A DNA stretch of 64,000 bases, from the NCBI GenBank assembly GCA_963556195.1, contig OY744521.1:129285288-129349287 (forward strand), in the 5' to 3' direction. This document shows positions 1 to 12,185 of this stretch, one piece after another. The notes beneath the pieces are model-generated. The model was given only the letters and a program-made list of their open reading frames with translations. It had not been told where the DNA came from and searched no databases. This DNA is from Sepiola atlantica. Lineage: Eukaryota; Mollusca; Cephalopoda; Sepiida; Sepiolidae. The position numbers and the translations under genes were made by a program. Within the stretch, counting starts at the first letter, position 1; each line of letters begins with the position of its first letter.

Positions 1-484
1 AGATTAATTAATGATGCATCACCATCGACCGCGTAACCTAATATGAGAGTGCGTGTTTTCTCCTACACGATGCACTGATTGATTGTTTATGAATTTGAAT
101 CAGGGCTGTGTAACATGGATTTGCGATATTTGCAATAGTTGGGAACTTTTTGACAAAAAAAAAGAAGAAAAATCGTCGTGTGTGGCTCGGGGGGTATAGT
201 TTTTCTTCCGATTCAATTACATCGAAAATTCATGAAAATTGAGATGGACCGAAAAAATCGTGTAAATATGTTTAAACAGATCAGATTTTTTGATTTATTT
301 TTCTATTCGTTTTGTTTTAATTGTTGATGTTTCTTTTTTGAAAAAAAAAAAGAAAAGGAAAAATTTCTCAATATTTTTTACCCGGCTAAGAAAAAAAAAA
401 GAAGAAAAATTCATTTTGCTCCAGGCTTTAAAAAGATTTTCTTGTAAGATGATCGTCCATAGCGATTGTACTGAGCGATATCTT
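1..484. other. Unassigned AT-rich flank
   Basis: No gene or recognisable repeat is seen. The stretch is AT-rich and has several poly-A runs (about 156-172, 340-360, 390-410). Short open frames here have no recognisable domain. Confidence 0.5.
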
Positions 485-1141
485 TCGAGTTGTGTGGATT
501 CAAGTTGGAGAGAGAGATAGGGAGGGAGAGAGAGATAGGGAAATGAAGAGAGGCATATAAAAAGAGATATGAAGGAGTAAAGAGGGAGAGAGTGATAGAG
601 AGATTGATAACACGATAGAGATGAAGAGGAAGAGATGAAGACGGAGAGAGATAGAGAAAAAGAGAGAGGGAAAAGAGGGAGAGAGAGAGGGGCATGGAGA
701 GAAAGAGAGACGGAGACATATAGGGAAATAAAGGGAAAGAGAGAGAGAGGGATATAGAGAGAAAGATAGGGGGAGAGAGAAAGGAAAATAGAAGGTGAGA
801 GAAATAGGGAGATGAGAGGGAGAGATAGGGAGAGAGACGGGGAGAAAAGGAAATAGAGAGTGAGAGAGAGGGAGAGGGGGATAGAGCGAAAAAATAAAGA
901 AGAGAGATATGAAGAGAAAAAGGGTGAGGGAGAACAGAAGGGAGATAGGAACAAAAAGAGAGATAGATAGAAAAGAAATAGCGAGAAAGAGAGAGAACGA
1001 AAGAGAAGAAAGAGAGAGAGATATAAAGAAAAAGAGAGAGAAAGAGAGAGAGAGAGGGAGAGAAAGAGGGGGAAAACAGAAAGGGAGAAATAAATATAGG
1101 GATAGATAGATAGAGATAGAAAGAAAGAGAGAAATAGAAGA

Positions 1142-1198
<57 letters not shown>

Positions 1199-1297
1199 AA
1201 TAGAACAATAGATAAATAGATAGATAGATAGAAAGAAATAGAGGGATAGATAGATAGAGAGAGAAAGAGAGAGAAAGAGAGCGAGAAAGAAAGAGAC

Positions 1298-1328
<31 letters not shown>

Positions 1329-1472
1329 AAGAGAGCGAGAAAGAAAAAGAGAGAGAGAAAGAGAAAGAAACAAACAAAAATAAAGATAGAGAGAGAGAAA
1401 GAGAGAGAGAAAAAGAAAGAGAGTGAGAAAGAGAGATAGACAAAGAGATTAAAAAAGAAAGCGAGAGAGAAA

Positions 1473-1527
<55 letters not shown>

Positions 1528-1530
1528 TAA
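485..1530. repeat. Purine-rich GA/GATA low-complexity tract
   Basis: About 1 kb in which the plus strand is almost entirely G and A. It includes a GATA run near 1142-1178 and a pure GA run near 1474-1522. The opposite strand is polypyrimidine, so long open frames across it are only Ser/Leu/Phe-rich artefacts. A tract of this length can form triplex (H-DNA) structures; that is inference from composition. Confidence 0.9.
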
Positions 1531-2296
1531 AAGAGGGTGAGAATCTTGTGAAGGACAGAAATGATTTCAGACCGAATATGCATCAAAGAAAGAAACACTC
1601 AAACTTAGTCATTTGTTTTGAAAAAGTTTCGTTCGTTCGCGCGCACGTGTCTGCCCATTGTTTGAAGTATTTTAAAACAAATTTCATATTAAAGAAATGT
1701 TTTAGTGTTGTATCGTTATCGCAAATTATAGCATGGTGGTCACGATGGCAAGCCATGTAAGATATATGTTTTCATATTGACCACAATAGTAGAAGGATAG
1801 GTGGTGGGGCTTAAGCACCGGTTATCGACGCGGACTGTTGATTTGGCGTGACGTGTACAAGTTCTATCGGACTACTGTTCTCACTTTGGAGTATATCCGC
1901 ACAACCTTTCGGTCTATACGGAATTTCAAATGGAACCGTTTATTTAATCTACAGGGGGTTGTCTGCTCTTGTTCTGTCAGCCATGACCGGGTAGAAGTCT
2001 TAAGTAATTTGTAATTGTAATCTTAGTATCGCACGTATTGAGAATTTAGAACTAATTGTTACTTAGCATATATCCGTTGCGAAAAGGGTCTTTGTTAGAT
2101 TAGAAAAAAGGAGACTCCAAATTAAAACCAATTCTATCTCGCTTGTCTAACAAACTCTTCCTGCCTCTAGACTTAAGAACTATCGGGTCAGGAGATGTAC
2201 GGTTGAGGTTTGCGCGAACCTTGTTTCACCATGAATTTCTCTCAGTACAGGAGTTCTTTTTAGATAGAAGGCGATTATAACAATATAGGCCATCGT
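1531..2296. other. Unassigned intergenic DNA
   Basis: Nothing recognisable. Composition is less repetitive than the flanks, with no domain-bearing frame. Confidence 0.4.
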
Positions 2297-2329
2297 TTGA
2301 AAGGTGAAAAATGTCATTTTATCACATTT

Positions 2330-2645
2330 CTGTCCCATTTGAGGGTTCTTGATGAGGTGCAGAAACGTATCTGTAATTTGATTGGCCCCACCCTTTCTTC
2401 TCTACATCCTCTCTCAGACGGGATGTTACTAGTCTCAGTCTTTTCTGTAAATACTATTATGGTATGTGTTCTTCGGAATTGTGTGATCTATTCCTGCTTC
2501 TTTTGTTCTAGCTCGTTTGATTCGTTGGTCTAGTGGACTTCATCAATTCGCTGTTTTGATACCTCATTGTAATACAGCTTCCTATTCACGTAGTCTCTTT
2601 CTAAGAACTGCAGGTTTGTGGAACTCTATTCCTGATGACGATTTC
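2330..2645 (+). pseudogene. Jockey/CR1-group LINE, 5'-truncated 3' domain (copy 1)
   Basis: This segment matches the 3' coding end of the larger LINE downstream (about 5187-5500) with substitutions and frame breaks. The shared protein pattern is the C-terminal LINE domain, with an SxxLCD-like block followed by an RTAGLWNSIP-like block. It starts abruptly and has no reverse transcriptase of its own, as expected for a 5'-truncated or fragmented insertion. Coding capacity is lost. Confidence 0.75.
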
Positions 2646-2848
2646 TGGTTAGCCATGTAACCAGTTTAGGGGTAAACCTTATTGTTAGCCAGCCTAGTAA
2701 CCCCATTTTCTCCCTATTGGGCTCTTGAAAGGTTTATTTTTTTTAGCTAGCCTCTTTAGAGTCCAGGGGATTGAATGCTGGTGGTTGGGTCTCTTATAGG
2801 CTTAGTTTGTCTTGAAGGGACCCTACTTTTCTCTCCCTTTTTATTATT

Positions 2849-3714
2849 ATGCATTCTACAAATCCACACAACAAACATCTTATTATTTCCTATAGTAACA
2901 TCTGGGGTCTCAGGTCAAACTTTCCTGATGTTCAGTTCTTTCTCTTGGGCAAATCTCCTCACATCTTTGCTCTTTGTGAGACTAATCTCGATGCTTTTAT
3001 TACTAGCAACGATCTACATGTGGATGGTTATTCCCCTCTTGTCCGCTTAGAGTCGTCCACGCATTTGCAATGACTGGCTCTTTTTCTTCACAAAGATCTC
3101 CCCGTTGCACGTGTCCTCAGCCTTGAATCTCATGGGTGTCCTTTTATCTGTCTGAGGTAATCTTTGCTGCACCCCACTTCATATTTGCTCTTTTTGTACC
3201 GTTACCCTTCTGACAGTGACTGCTTTGTTGTTGATGCTATATCCAGCGGTATTGATGAAGCATTGCAAATTCATCCATCAAGCTCTATCTTTGTTTATTG
3301 TGACTTCAATGCTCACTATTCTGACTGGCTACCTCACTCTAACCACACAGATCTAGCTGGTGTAATCTGTTTAAACTTTTTCTGTCTCATGACTTGTCCA
3401 AAATTGTCACCTTCACCACACGTTTTCCTGATAATGATATTCATCAACTATCCTTATTTGATCTTTTTCTCACTTTTGCTCCTGACTCATGTTCTATTTA
3501 CTTTTCTCCTCCATTGGGTTCTTCTGATCATGCTGTTGTTGATGTTGAGGTTGATTTTTCGGTGAAGTCTTCTATTGATCGCCCCTTCAATAGGAAGACG
3601 TTTAACTACAGGAAGGCTGATTGCGATGGCTTTCACAGCTACCTATGTGACGCTCCATTGCGTTCTATCTTTAGTATGTCTCTGAATGATGCTACTATAG
3701 AGGTTACTGACTGA
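2849..3714 (+). pseudogene. LINE endonuclease (EEP) domain, frameshifted
   Basis: Translated pieces in different frames read as an apurinic-type endonuclease of a non-LTR retrotransposon. An ALCETNL block (the catalytic Glu motif) lies near 2970. A VYCDFNAHYSDWL block (GDFNAHH-type motif) lies near 3290-3330. A GSSDHAVVDV block (C-terminal SDH motif) lies near 3515-3545. The endonuclease nicks target DNA to prime reverse transcription. At least two frameshifts separate these blocks, so the gene is dead. It is continuous with the reverse transcriptase remnant downstream. The clade call (Jockey/CR1 group) rests on motif style only. Confidence 0.8.
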
Positions 3715-3759
3715 CTTCTTGTTCGAATTGACCCCTTCATTCCTCATCGTAAATTTTAA

Positions 3760-4870
3760 GCCAAATCTCATTCTCCTCCATAGTTTTCATCTGTTTGTGC
3801 TTCTGCCATTGCCAATCGTAACCATTACTTTAATCAGTATCTAGATATTCTCAAAGGATTCGCGACTCTATCTCATCTCAAAGGGTTGTATCTCGTGATT
3901 TTTGGCGAATCTACAATAGTGTTATTAATAGTGGCAAGTCTGTCATTCCTATTATTTTTAATGGTCTTCATCTTATTTCATCTTCTAAGGATAAGGCTAA
4001 TCTCTTTGCTAGTCTTTTTGATGACAAATCTTCTCGTGATGATTCTGGTGCTGTTCTTCCTTATTTTCCTTTAGAAAACTGATCAGTTTCTTGATTTTGT
4101 CATTATCACTGCACAAATGGTTGCTAGGGTTATTTCTAATCTTGACCAGTCTAAGGCTTCCGGTCCTGATTTAATTCCTGTTATCGTTCTCAAGCATTGT
4201 GCTCCTGAACTTTTTCTACCCTCTCTAAATTATTTAATCACTGTTTGTCTAAGTCCTGTTTCCATTCTTGTTCAAAGGAATCCCCTGTTGTCTCTATCTT
4301 TAAAAATGCTGGTGATCTGTCTGACCCAACTAAATACCGTCCTGTTAGTCCCCTTACTGTTATTTACAAAGTTTTTGAAATGTTGATCAACAGCAAGCTT
4401 GTTCATTTTCTGTAAAGTCTGGGCCTCTTTAGTGATGTTCAGTATGAATTTCGTGGTTTTCGTCCAACTGCTGATCTGTTAACTGTTGTAACTGAGCGGA
4501 TCTGTCGGTTTATGGATAATTTAGGAGAGAGTAGAGCCATTGTTCTTGACATTTCGAAGGCGTTCTACAGAGTGTGGCATTCTGATATTCTACACAAATT
4601 GCAGGGTTACAGTATTGGTGGTGAAGTTCTTGACATTATTATGTCTTTTCTTTCTGACCGAAGCTTGCGAGTAACTTTGGACGGTGTAGCTTCATTCTCT
4701 TTTCCTATCAATGTTGGTGTTCCTCAGGGCACTGTTTCTTCTTCTCTATATAAATGATCTTCCAGAGAATATTATTCAGAAAATTAACGTCTATGCCGAT
4801 GATACCACTCTCTATTCTGGTGTTGCTTCTCGCCCATCTCCCTCGGATCAGTTGATCTGGGGTCAGTTGT
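3760..4870 (+). pseudogene. LINE reverse transcriptase, frameshifted
   Basis: A linker with a RDFWRIYNSVIN-like block lies near 3890-3920. It is followed by reverse transcriptase motifs: LDQSKASGPDLIP near 4141-4175, LDISKAFYRVWH near 4548-4580 (usual form SKAFDRVWH, so the second Asp is replaced by Tyr), VGVPQGTVSS near 4714-4743, and YADDTTLYS near 4793-4820, the catalytic YADD box. The frame shifts between the last two blocks and elsewhere. This enzyme would copy LINE RNA at a nicked target. It lies between the endonuclease remnant and the 3' domain, in normal LINE order. Confidence 0.85.
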
Positions 4871-5640
4871 GAATTGGGGGTACGAAATGGCTTGTTTCGT
4901 TTAACCCTCATGTCTTTCAATCGTAGGCGTGTCTCTTTTCTTCCTGAGATTCTCATAGATGACTCTGCTCTTGAGAAGAAATCGACTCTGAAACTTCTGT
5001 GTCTTTCTCATTCATCAAATCTTTCTTGGAGTTCATACATTGCTCTTTCTGCTTCTCGTAAAGTCGGTTCTCTCTATCACTTCGAAACACTTTCTCACAC
5101 CTGAGGCTATTCTTTATCTCTACAAATCTACTATCAGACCATGTATAGAGTACTGTTAGCATATTTGGGCTGGGGAATCTCTGTCACATTTGAGGGTTCT
5201 TGATGAGGTTGGGGAAGGTATACGTAATTTCATTGGCCTCACCCTTTCTTCTTCACTGCACCCTCTCTCTTACATACGTGGTTTTGCTAGTTTCAGTCTT
5301 TTCCATAAATACTATTATAGCATGTGTTCTTCAGAATTGTGTGATATATTCCCCGCTTCTTTTGTTCCAGCTCGTTTGACTCTTTGGTCTAGTGGTCTTC
5401 ATCAATACGCTGCTTTGATACCTCATTGTAATACAGCTTCCTATTACTGTAGCTTCTTTCCAAGAACTGCAGGCTTATGGAACTCTATTCCTGCTGATTG
5501 TTTTCCTCCTACCTATAGCCTTGGTATTTTCAAGACTAAAGCCAATAGGCATCTCCTGTCTTTGCGATAATCATATTTCGTTGTTGTTTGCTCCTAACAT
5601 CAAGTGGCTTCATGCCTTGTCTGGAGCAATTTCTATTAAA
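4871..5640 (+). pseudogene. LINE C-terminal domain and 3' UTR
   Basis: After the YADD box the LINE continues through a LCLSHSSNLSWSSYI-like block. A 126-residue open stretch (5190-5570) then holds the conserved C-terminal domain with FFPRTAGLWNSIPADCFP and a final FKTKANRHLLSLR, followed by a stop. The 3' UTR (about 5571-5640) contains a block ending in ...GGAGCAATTTC that recurs in reverse orientation near 27081. No poly-A or microsatellite tail is evident. It is a third-codon-diverged, dead copy. Confidence 0.8.
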
Positions 5641-5959
5641 AATCTTTTTCTAACGTAACCGATTGAGACGTTATTTTATATGAATATAAATATTAGTGCG
5701 AACAATAGCGAAGCATAATTTCTTTTCTTCGAAGAGTGTCCATTCGTGGCATAATAATTATTTGATCCGAATATTGCTATTTACATCATCAGATTTTGTG
5801 GACGTCATAATTTTAACGGTTAATATCAATGCTTTCTTCACTCAGCTTATTCTTTGAAACTAGAATTATTACCATATTCTTGGCCATTATTACATCCGCC
5901 AATGAGGTTATGTTTTGGGTCAAGTTTATTTGTTGGTTTGTCTCTATGTTTATTTATTT
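5641..5959. other. Unassigned AT-rich DNA
   Basis: No recognisable gene or repeat between two copies of the LINE 3' domain. Confidence 0.4.
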
Positions 5960-6126
5960 GCTTCTTTTGTTCCAGCTCGTTTGACTCTTTGGTCTAGTGG
6001 TCTTCATCAATACGCTGTTTTGATACCTCATTGTAATACAGCTTCCTATTACTGTTACTTTTTTCCAAGAACTGCAGGCTTGTGGAACTCTATTCCTGCT
6101 GATTGTTTTCCTATTACCTATAGCCA
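5960..6126 (+). repeat. LINE 3' domain fragment (copy 3)
   Basis: This is a close direct repeat of about 5355-5520 (offset near 605 bp), covering the RTAGLWNSIPADCFP-coding part. It is much more similar to the copy at 5.4 kb than to the copy at 2.5 kb. That suggests a local duplication or a very closely related insertion. It is cut off at both ends. Confidence 0.85.
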
Positions 6127-7155
6127 CATCGCGTCCACATCGCCTGACTAATTGTCACCAAACTTGTGATATACAGGTCAAAATTTAAGGTCAAGGGCAC
6201 GGAATGGTGAAAGTCACATATTTAGCGATAACTTCAGTGCTGTCCATTGTGGAGACTCACTACTTGATCCATAATATAGCGAATGAGGTCCCGAATCTTG
6301 TATGACGTTCACCATGACGTTGACCGTAAAAAATTCGGTCAAGGTAGAAATTGACGGAATTTCAACTTCTGATTGGTCCAAATTTAATGCATGGATCTGA
6401 AGCACCTTAATAACAGTAGCCACCATGCAGAATTCCAGTCTGATCAAATTAATCTTTTTAGAGTTATCAACATTTCCATGACATAACTTCGGAAATACTT
6501 TATACAGTAAAAGATAAGACTTTTTTCCCACGTTGTTAGGAGGAGTTATGAGGTCTCACGACTGATTTATGTTCTTGTTTAATATGTACTTATACGATAT
6601 TTCTCAGATGAGGTTTTAGTATTGACATTATTTACATGTTTCGACTGTTTTCCTGACAAAAGTCACCCGAATTCGGTCGGTCGGTAAAACATATAATAGA
6701 CAGAAACGTCTTAAGATAGAGGTGCCGCTTAGAGCATTATTTCTTGCTTTGACAGAGTACAAAATTGACTTAACAATCTCTTACCTTTTTTTCAGGAAGA
6801 AAAGAGACACGCCTACGATTGAAAGACACGAGTTAGTCTTATCAGGGTTAAAAGAATCAAGTCATTTCGTAACCCAATCAACAACTGAAAGCAAGTATTA
6901 GTGTAACCTCTCAAAATAAAACATTGTTACTTATTTTTGAAACATGAGTTGTGATGTTGTTTGGAAATAAGTAACCTTTTGTGAGAGCAGTGCCCAAGAC
7001 CACGTGATTGAAACTACGGTTAGTGTTGAAATCAAGAACCGATTTCGAACGAAGACAATGGTCGGACGATCACGGACTGTGCAATAAACGCACATAAAAG
7101 GTTCAGAAAATAAACGTGCACTCTAATATATATTATTACGTCGAAAAGAAAAATG
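6127..7155. other. Unassigned intergenic DNA
   Basis: I recognise nothing here. A 105-residue minus-strand frame (6214-6531) has no family resemblance and no supporting signals. Confidence 0.4.
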
Positions 7156-8220
7156 TAAAATTATCCGGATATCTACACAGTCATGTGAACATCAACATTT
7201 TACGAATATTTACACAGTCATGTGGGAATAAAAATTATCCGGATATATACATAGCTATGTGAACATGAAAATTATCCGGATATCTACACATCAATGTGAA
7301 CAACAAAATGATCCGGATAACTACAGAGCCATGTAAACATCAAAGTTATCTGTATATCTAAAAAGCCATCTGAACATCAAACTTATCCGGATATCAACAC
7401 AGCCACGTTAACATCAAAATGATACGGATATCTACACAGCCAAGTGAACATCAAAATTATACGAATATCTACACAGCCATGTAAGCATCAAAGATATCCA
7501 GATATCAACACAGTCATGTGTTAATCAATTTTATCCAGATATCTACATAGCCATGTGAACATCAAAATTATCCGGATATCCACACAGCCACGTAAACATC
7601 AAAACTATCCGAATATCTACACAGCCATGTGTAAATCAAAGTTATCCGGATATATACATAGCCGTGTGTACATCAAAAGTATCCTGTGGAAATCAAACTT
7701 ATCTAGATATCTGCACGGCCATGTGGACATCAACATTATCCGGATAACAACATAGCCATGTGAACATCAAAAATATCCGGATATCTACACAGCTATGTAA
7801 ACGTTAAAAGTAACACAGTCATGTTAACATCAAAATGATCCGGATATCTACACAGTCATGTGAACATCAAAAGTATCCTGATATCCACACACCCATGTGA
7901 ACATCAAAATTATCCGGATAACTACACATCTATGTGGAAATCAAAGTTATCCGTATATCTAAACAGCCATGTGAACATCAAAAGTATCCGGATAATTACA
8001 CGGTCATGGGAACATCAAAAGCATTCGGATATCTGCGCAGTCATTTGGAGATCAAAATTAGCTGGATATCTACACAGTTATGTGAACATCAAAATCATCT
8101 GGATAACTACACAGCCATGTGAAATCAAAAGTACACATAAAAATTTTCCGGATATCTACAAAAGCATAGAAACATCAAAATTATCCGGATATCTACATCG
8201 CCATCTCAACATCAAAACGT
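7156..8220. repeat. 37-bp minisatellite array (about 28 units)
   Basis: The unit, roughly ATCTACACAGCCATGTGAAC followed by ATCAAAATTATCCGGAT, repeats with a 37-bp period for just over 1 kb. For example, the CCGGAT core is found at 7165 and again at 7239, two units later. Units differ by scattered substitutions and a few indels. Each carries a TATCCGGATA dyad and a CATGTG block. Because 37 is not a multiple of 3, all frames cycle, and the apparent open frames of up to 168 residues are repeat translations. Confidence 0.95.
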
Positions 8221-9018
8221 CACGGATTCTCTTAAATCACTCTTACACTCTGTTTATCTCATCAAAACACTTGTTCTATTCTATGTCATTCGTTTTTAAT
8301 TTTATTGTAATATTTTTCTGTACATGTACATTCATCACAAACAGTTCAATCAAACCATACCCTTAGTTCTCTTCACGTCTGGGGGTGGGGGTGGGGGTCA
8401 TGATTCCAGCAGATCTTTCGATGACTGAGTACACTCCATTCTTGATCATCTCTTAAATCGAATTAAAAATCGGCACATCAACCAAAAGAAGGACACCTAC
8501 CTCGTCGTGAATTTATAGAAATACCACTTTTATTTGGCATATGATGTTCCCTCGATTCTGGCCTACAATACGTGGGGGAAATATGCTGGCCTTCAGATTT
8601 TAGGAGACCTTGTCCGCACTGCGTTTATCGGGGAACCTTAAGTCATTCCTTATAGTGCCTGGCTTCGTCAAGCTTCCAATCCAGACTAAGTAAAATCTCT
8701 CTTACCCTATCTCTCACACTCCATATTACGTCATATCTGCTGGATCATATATTCATACAGTACATCAACGTTCACCTCGGGCTCAGCGCGTTGAATTTTG
8801 CTGACCCTTTAGCTGTGATTCTCGACACACTTGTTGCTCCAGTCTTCACTGCAACAGACACCAACTGTTAAGCAAAAATACTACACACGGAATCGTTAGT
8901 AAAAGTCACAATCCTCTTTGCAAGCGAACCATTTTTAGTACAAATAAACTTCAGTATATGTCTGACTTGCCCACCAAGTTTCAGTCATAAAGGTTAAACA
9001 GTTTTTGTTTTATCGTCG
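8221..9018. other. Unassigned DNA with a G-run cluster
   Basis: No gene is recognised. At 8381-8398 there are three runs of five G separated by single T, a possible G-quadruplex element. Confidence 0.4.
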
Positions 9019-9195
9019 TTCAATGATAAGCACTTCAATTTTAATTCCTTTAATGGCGTTCATATTACTAATTGATAACACGATATATTCTTCCCATGTT
9101 TATTTGTTTTTACTTTTCTCTTTCTTGCTTGTCTTAAGCCTAAGTTAAAAAAACAGGTTTATTAACTGCTTCTTTCTTGCTTAAATTGTCGGTAA
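9019..9195. repeat. Direct repeat, copy 1
   Basis: Matches 9516-9685 in the same orientation with moderate divergence. Shared landmarks are AATGATAAGCACTTCAATTT at the start and AACAGGTTTATTAACTGCTT near the end. The family is unknown. The two copies flank a (CT)n/(TA)n block. Confidence 0.85.
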
Positions 9196-9298
9196 ATTGT
9201 TATTTTCTCTCTGGTTCTAATCCATGAAATGGGGAGAAACGCTATAAATACACGAGGAAATTACCCCCCCCCTCTAAATTCATCAACTCTATAGGCGT

Positions 9299-9308
9299 TC
9301 TCTCTCCT

Positions 9309-9349
<41 letters not shown>

Positions 9350-9360
9350 GTGTGTGTATG

Positions 9361-9418
<58 letters not shown>

Positions 9419-9438
9419 TGTGTATGGCGGGGGGGGGG
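9299..9438. repeat. (CT)n-(TA)n compound microsatellite with poly-G
   Basis: A CT run (about 9299-9335) passes into TA (9336-9350), then a short GT-like spacer, then TA again to about 9415. It ends near a 10-G run (about 9428-9437). Confidence 0.95.
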
Positions 9439-9515
9439 AGAAATATATACTATCTTCATCAACTGTCCCAGAGGTCACTCAACGTACAAGCATGAAGGAA
9501 AACAGGCCGTTCCAA

Positions 9516-9685
9516 AATGATAAGTACTTCAATTTTGATTCCTTTAATGGCGTTCACATTACTAATTCATAACACGATGATTTATTTCTTTATTTTTTTT
9601 TTACATTTCTCTGTCTTGCTTGTCTAAAGCCGAAGTTAAAAAAAACAGGTTTATTAACTGCTTTTTACTTGTTTAAATTGTCATT
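9516..9685. repeat. Direct repeat, copy 2
   Basis: Second copy of the unknown repeat at 9019-9195, same orientation. It differs by point changes and a longer T run in the middle. Confidence 0.85.
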
Positions 9686-9807
9686 AAAAACGACAAAAAT
9701 GTGCACAAGAAGCCATTAATTTCCTGGCTCAGTGCTTATTCTTAATTATGAGAGGGAAATCTATCTTTAATGTTCTACAAACTCTGGGAAGAGTCATGTA
9801 AACCTAT

Positions 9808-9826
9808 TCTCTCTCCCCCCTCTCTC

Positions 9827-9911
<85 letters not shown>
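9808..9911. repeat. (CT)n-(TA)n compound microsatellite
   Basis: A CT run to about 9870 is followed directly by a TA run to 9911. Confidence 0.95.
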
Positions 9912-9913
<2 letters not shown>

Positions 9914-10249
9914 AAGACTAGTAAACGGGCGCATGCTATCTCCTCTCGGTGAGATGGACCCGTAGACCATGTCAGGTCATCTATCTATGAGAAGGAAAAC
10001 TCTGATAAAAAACCGTGTCACTGACCCCTCACGTCTTGGCTTCCTAGTCTAGATTGACAACCTTTCTAGAGCTGGAGTCTCGATCAAACCTTAAATTGTT
10101 TAAAGAGTAGATAGGCTCTGCCTATCGCCCGGCTTTCGAAATCTTTCTCTGTCTAATAGCCAAAAACACCCAGTGCTTGGTCTTATTTCCTTACTAAGAC
10201 AATGAACGCCGTTTCTCTTTCTCTCTATTTGGGAAACTTGGGGAAAGTT

Positions 10250-11290
10250 TTTTTGTCACTAAGTCTCACATGACTAGTCTGGGTCGCTCTTGTCCCGAAA
10301 GCATAGATAGAGCACTTTTACTCGATTCTAATCTCCAAATACATGTATTTGGGGATTTTAATGAGCACCACCGTGACTGGCTGGGATTCTCCAGTTTTAT
10401 TGACGCAGCTGGAAACTCTACATATAATTTCTCTTTAGCTCCCTCCCTCTCACAGACTGTCACTTTCCTGACCCGCCTCCCTGATCGTGTCGACCAGCAA
10501 GCCTCACTTCTCGACCTGTTCTTGATTTCACTACCCGAGGCTTGTGTGACGAATCCCTATAGCCCGCCCGGGAACGCTGATCACATTGTTGTAATGATTG
10601 ATATCACTCTAAAAACTCGTCCAAAAGCTGATGAGCCGTTGCTCAAAACGACAGGATACTACGAGCAGGCTGATTTTGATTCCATCAGAGATCACATCAG
10701 CGACGCCCCATGAAGTGAAACCTTCTCCCTCCCTGCTGATTAGTGCGCAAATGCGTTAACTGAATGAGTCAAAGCAGGCATTGAAGCATATGTCCCCATG
10801 CGTAAATTCTTCAATGATTTACCTCGGAATGTGCAGCTGCTATTGCACTCAGGCAGCAATCATTCCGACAATTGTGCCGCCATAAGTCAACTGCGAATAG
10901 GCTGAAATGTATAGAGTCAACAAATAATTGTAAAGTAATGATAGTTGAAGCAAAGAGAAGGTATACAGAGATAACCAAAAAACGCATTCAGTCACAGAAA
11001 CGAGGTACTCGCGATTTCTGTAAAGTCTACAATAGTGTGGTGAACAATGGACAATCAACAATTCCCCCGTTATCAAACCACAATGATGTCGTTTGCACGG
11101 CAACTGAAAAGGCTGAACTGCTTGCCAGCATTTCGCCTTAAACTCAACTTTAAACTCAGCAACCCCCCTTAATTTCCATTGTAGACCGAAGTCACACTTA
11201 AAAACCTGGTTATCACCCCATCTCAAGGACATCATAAAAACCCTTGACACCTCCAAAGCGTATGGGCCTGATCTTATTTGGGGTGAACTC
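10250..11290 (+). pseudogene. LINE endonuclease-to-RT fragment (second Jockey/CR1-group copy)
   Basis: The 147-residue open stretch at 10270-10713 carries the endonuclease blocks HVFGDFNEHHRDWLGF, TVTFLTRLPD, LLDLFL and PGNADHIVV (usual form SDH, so the Ser is replaced). A second stretch (10872-11141) has the linker SQKRGTRDFCKVYNSVVN and a KAELLAS block. Near 11235-11285 the reverse transcriptase starts with LDTSKAYGPDLI and is then lost. The order and motifs match the LINE at 2.8-5.6 kb but the sequence is clearly diverged, so this is a different family member. It is 5'- and 3'-truncated. Confidence 0.8.
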
Positions 11291-12185
11291 TGATAAGAAA
11301 AGCACACATGGATACGGTGGGCAAAATTGTCAATAACTCTGACACAGCGATGGTCTTCTACACTTAAGGAATTGTCCGTCGATTGTTTTAGTACCACACA
11401 GATAAAACCTTGTGGGGCTAAGGTTTGGGGAGTATGTAACCCATTCAAGATCACACCTCCTACTGATAAGACAACCACCAAAGTGTCAAAATATAATATT
11501 GGGGACTTTCTCGCAGGGAATCTGTTAGTGCTTAAATAATAAAAGAAATGACGGCTTCTTCGTGCAAAACGAAACAAAGGGATCGTTCTGAATAAAAATT
11601 AATAGAATAATTCGGAAATGATTTTTAAATTGAAATTCTTTTATTCGAGTTCATATGTCATACATTGGCAAGATGTGGGGGAAGAGTGACTATACCAGTT
11701 TGTTTAAACTACTCATTTTTAATACATCATTTTTATACTTGTACTTAGACATGCACTTAGTCGCTTTTTATCTTAAACAACCTTGTGTCACTTTATCGAT
11801 GACGGCACTCCCCATGTGATTCACATTTTATTACTGCAAGGTTTTCCATTCATACATCAAGTAAAATTCTGATCTCGCCAGACAACCATTCGTTAAGGCT
11901 GTATTTGAACTTCTTCAAAGGAAATTCAATAATTTGCAAACTGAACATAACAATTACTTGCTCGATACGAAGATATTACAGGGGGCGTTAATCAACTGCA
12001 GCCACACGAACGGCCTGTTGTTAGGTGCCGCACTTCCAGGTATTTTCAGCTGGTTTGATGGCCCGGGTGTGATCATTGACATTTGGTTTAGATCGGGCTT
12101 CCAGCTGGAAAAGAATTGGTCGGAAGTATAGTCGGCCACGATTTGGATTCGAATGAAAACTTTTCTTAAAGGGTAGAGTTGAGGC
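11291..12185. other. Unassigned DNA between LINE remnants
   Basis: No recognisable domain. A 242-residue minus-strand frame spanning 10849-11577 mostly lies antisense to the LINE linker and is treated as an artefact. Confidence 0.4.

Noticed and set aside
295..1443. 382-residue minus-strand open frame (and an overlapping 320-residue one)
   Set aside because: It is a Ser/Leu/Phe-rich translation of the purine/pyrimidine tract, with no domain and no reason to be coding.
7156..8220. CRISPR-like array
   Set aside because: Repeat units are contiguous without unique spacers and the context is eukaryotic, so it is a minisatellite.
7860..8366. 168-residue open frame with repeated peptides
   Set aside because: It is a translation of the 37-bp minisatellite; the same peptides recur in shifted frames as expected from a non-multiple-of-3 unit.
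10849..11577. 242-residue minus-strand open frame
   Set aside because: Most of it is antisense to the LINE linker and reverse transcriptase start on the plus strand, and it shows no recognisable domain.
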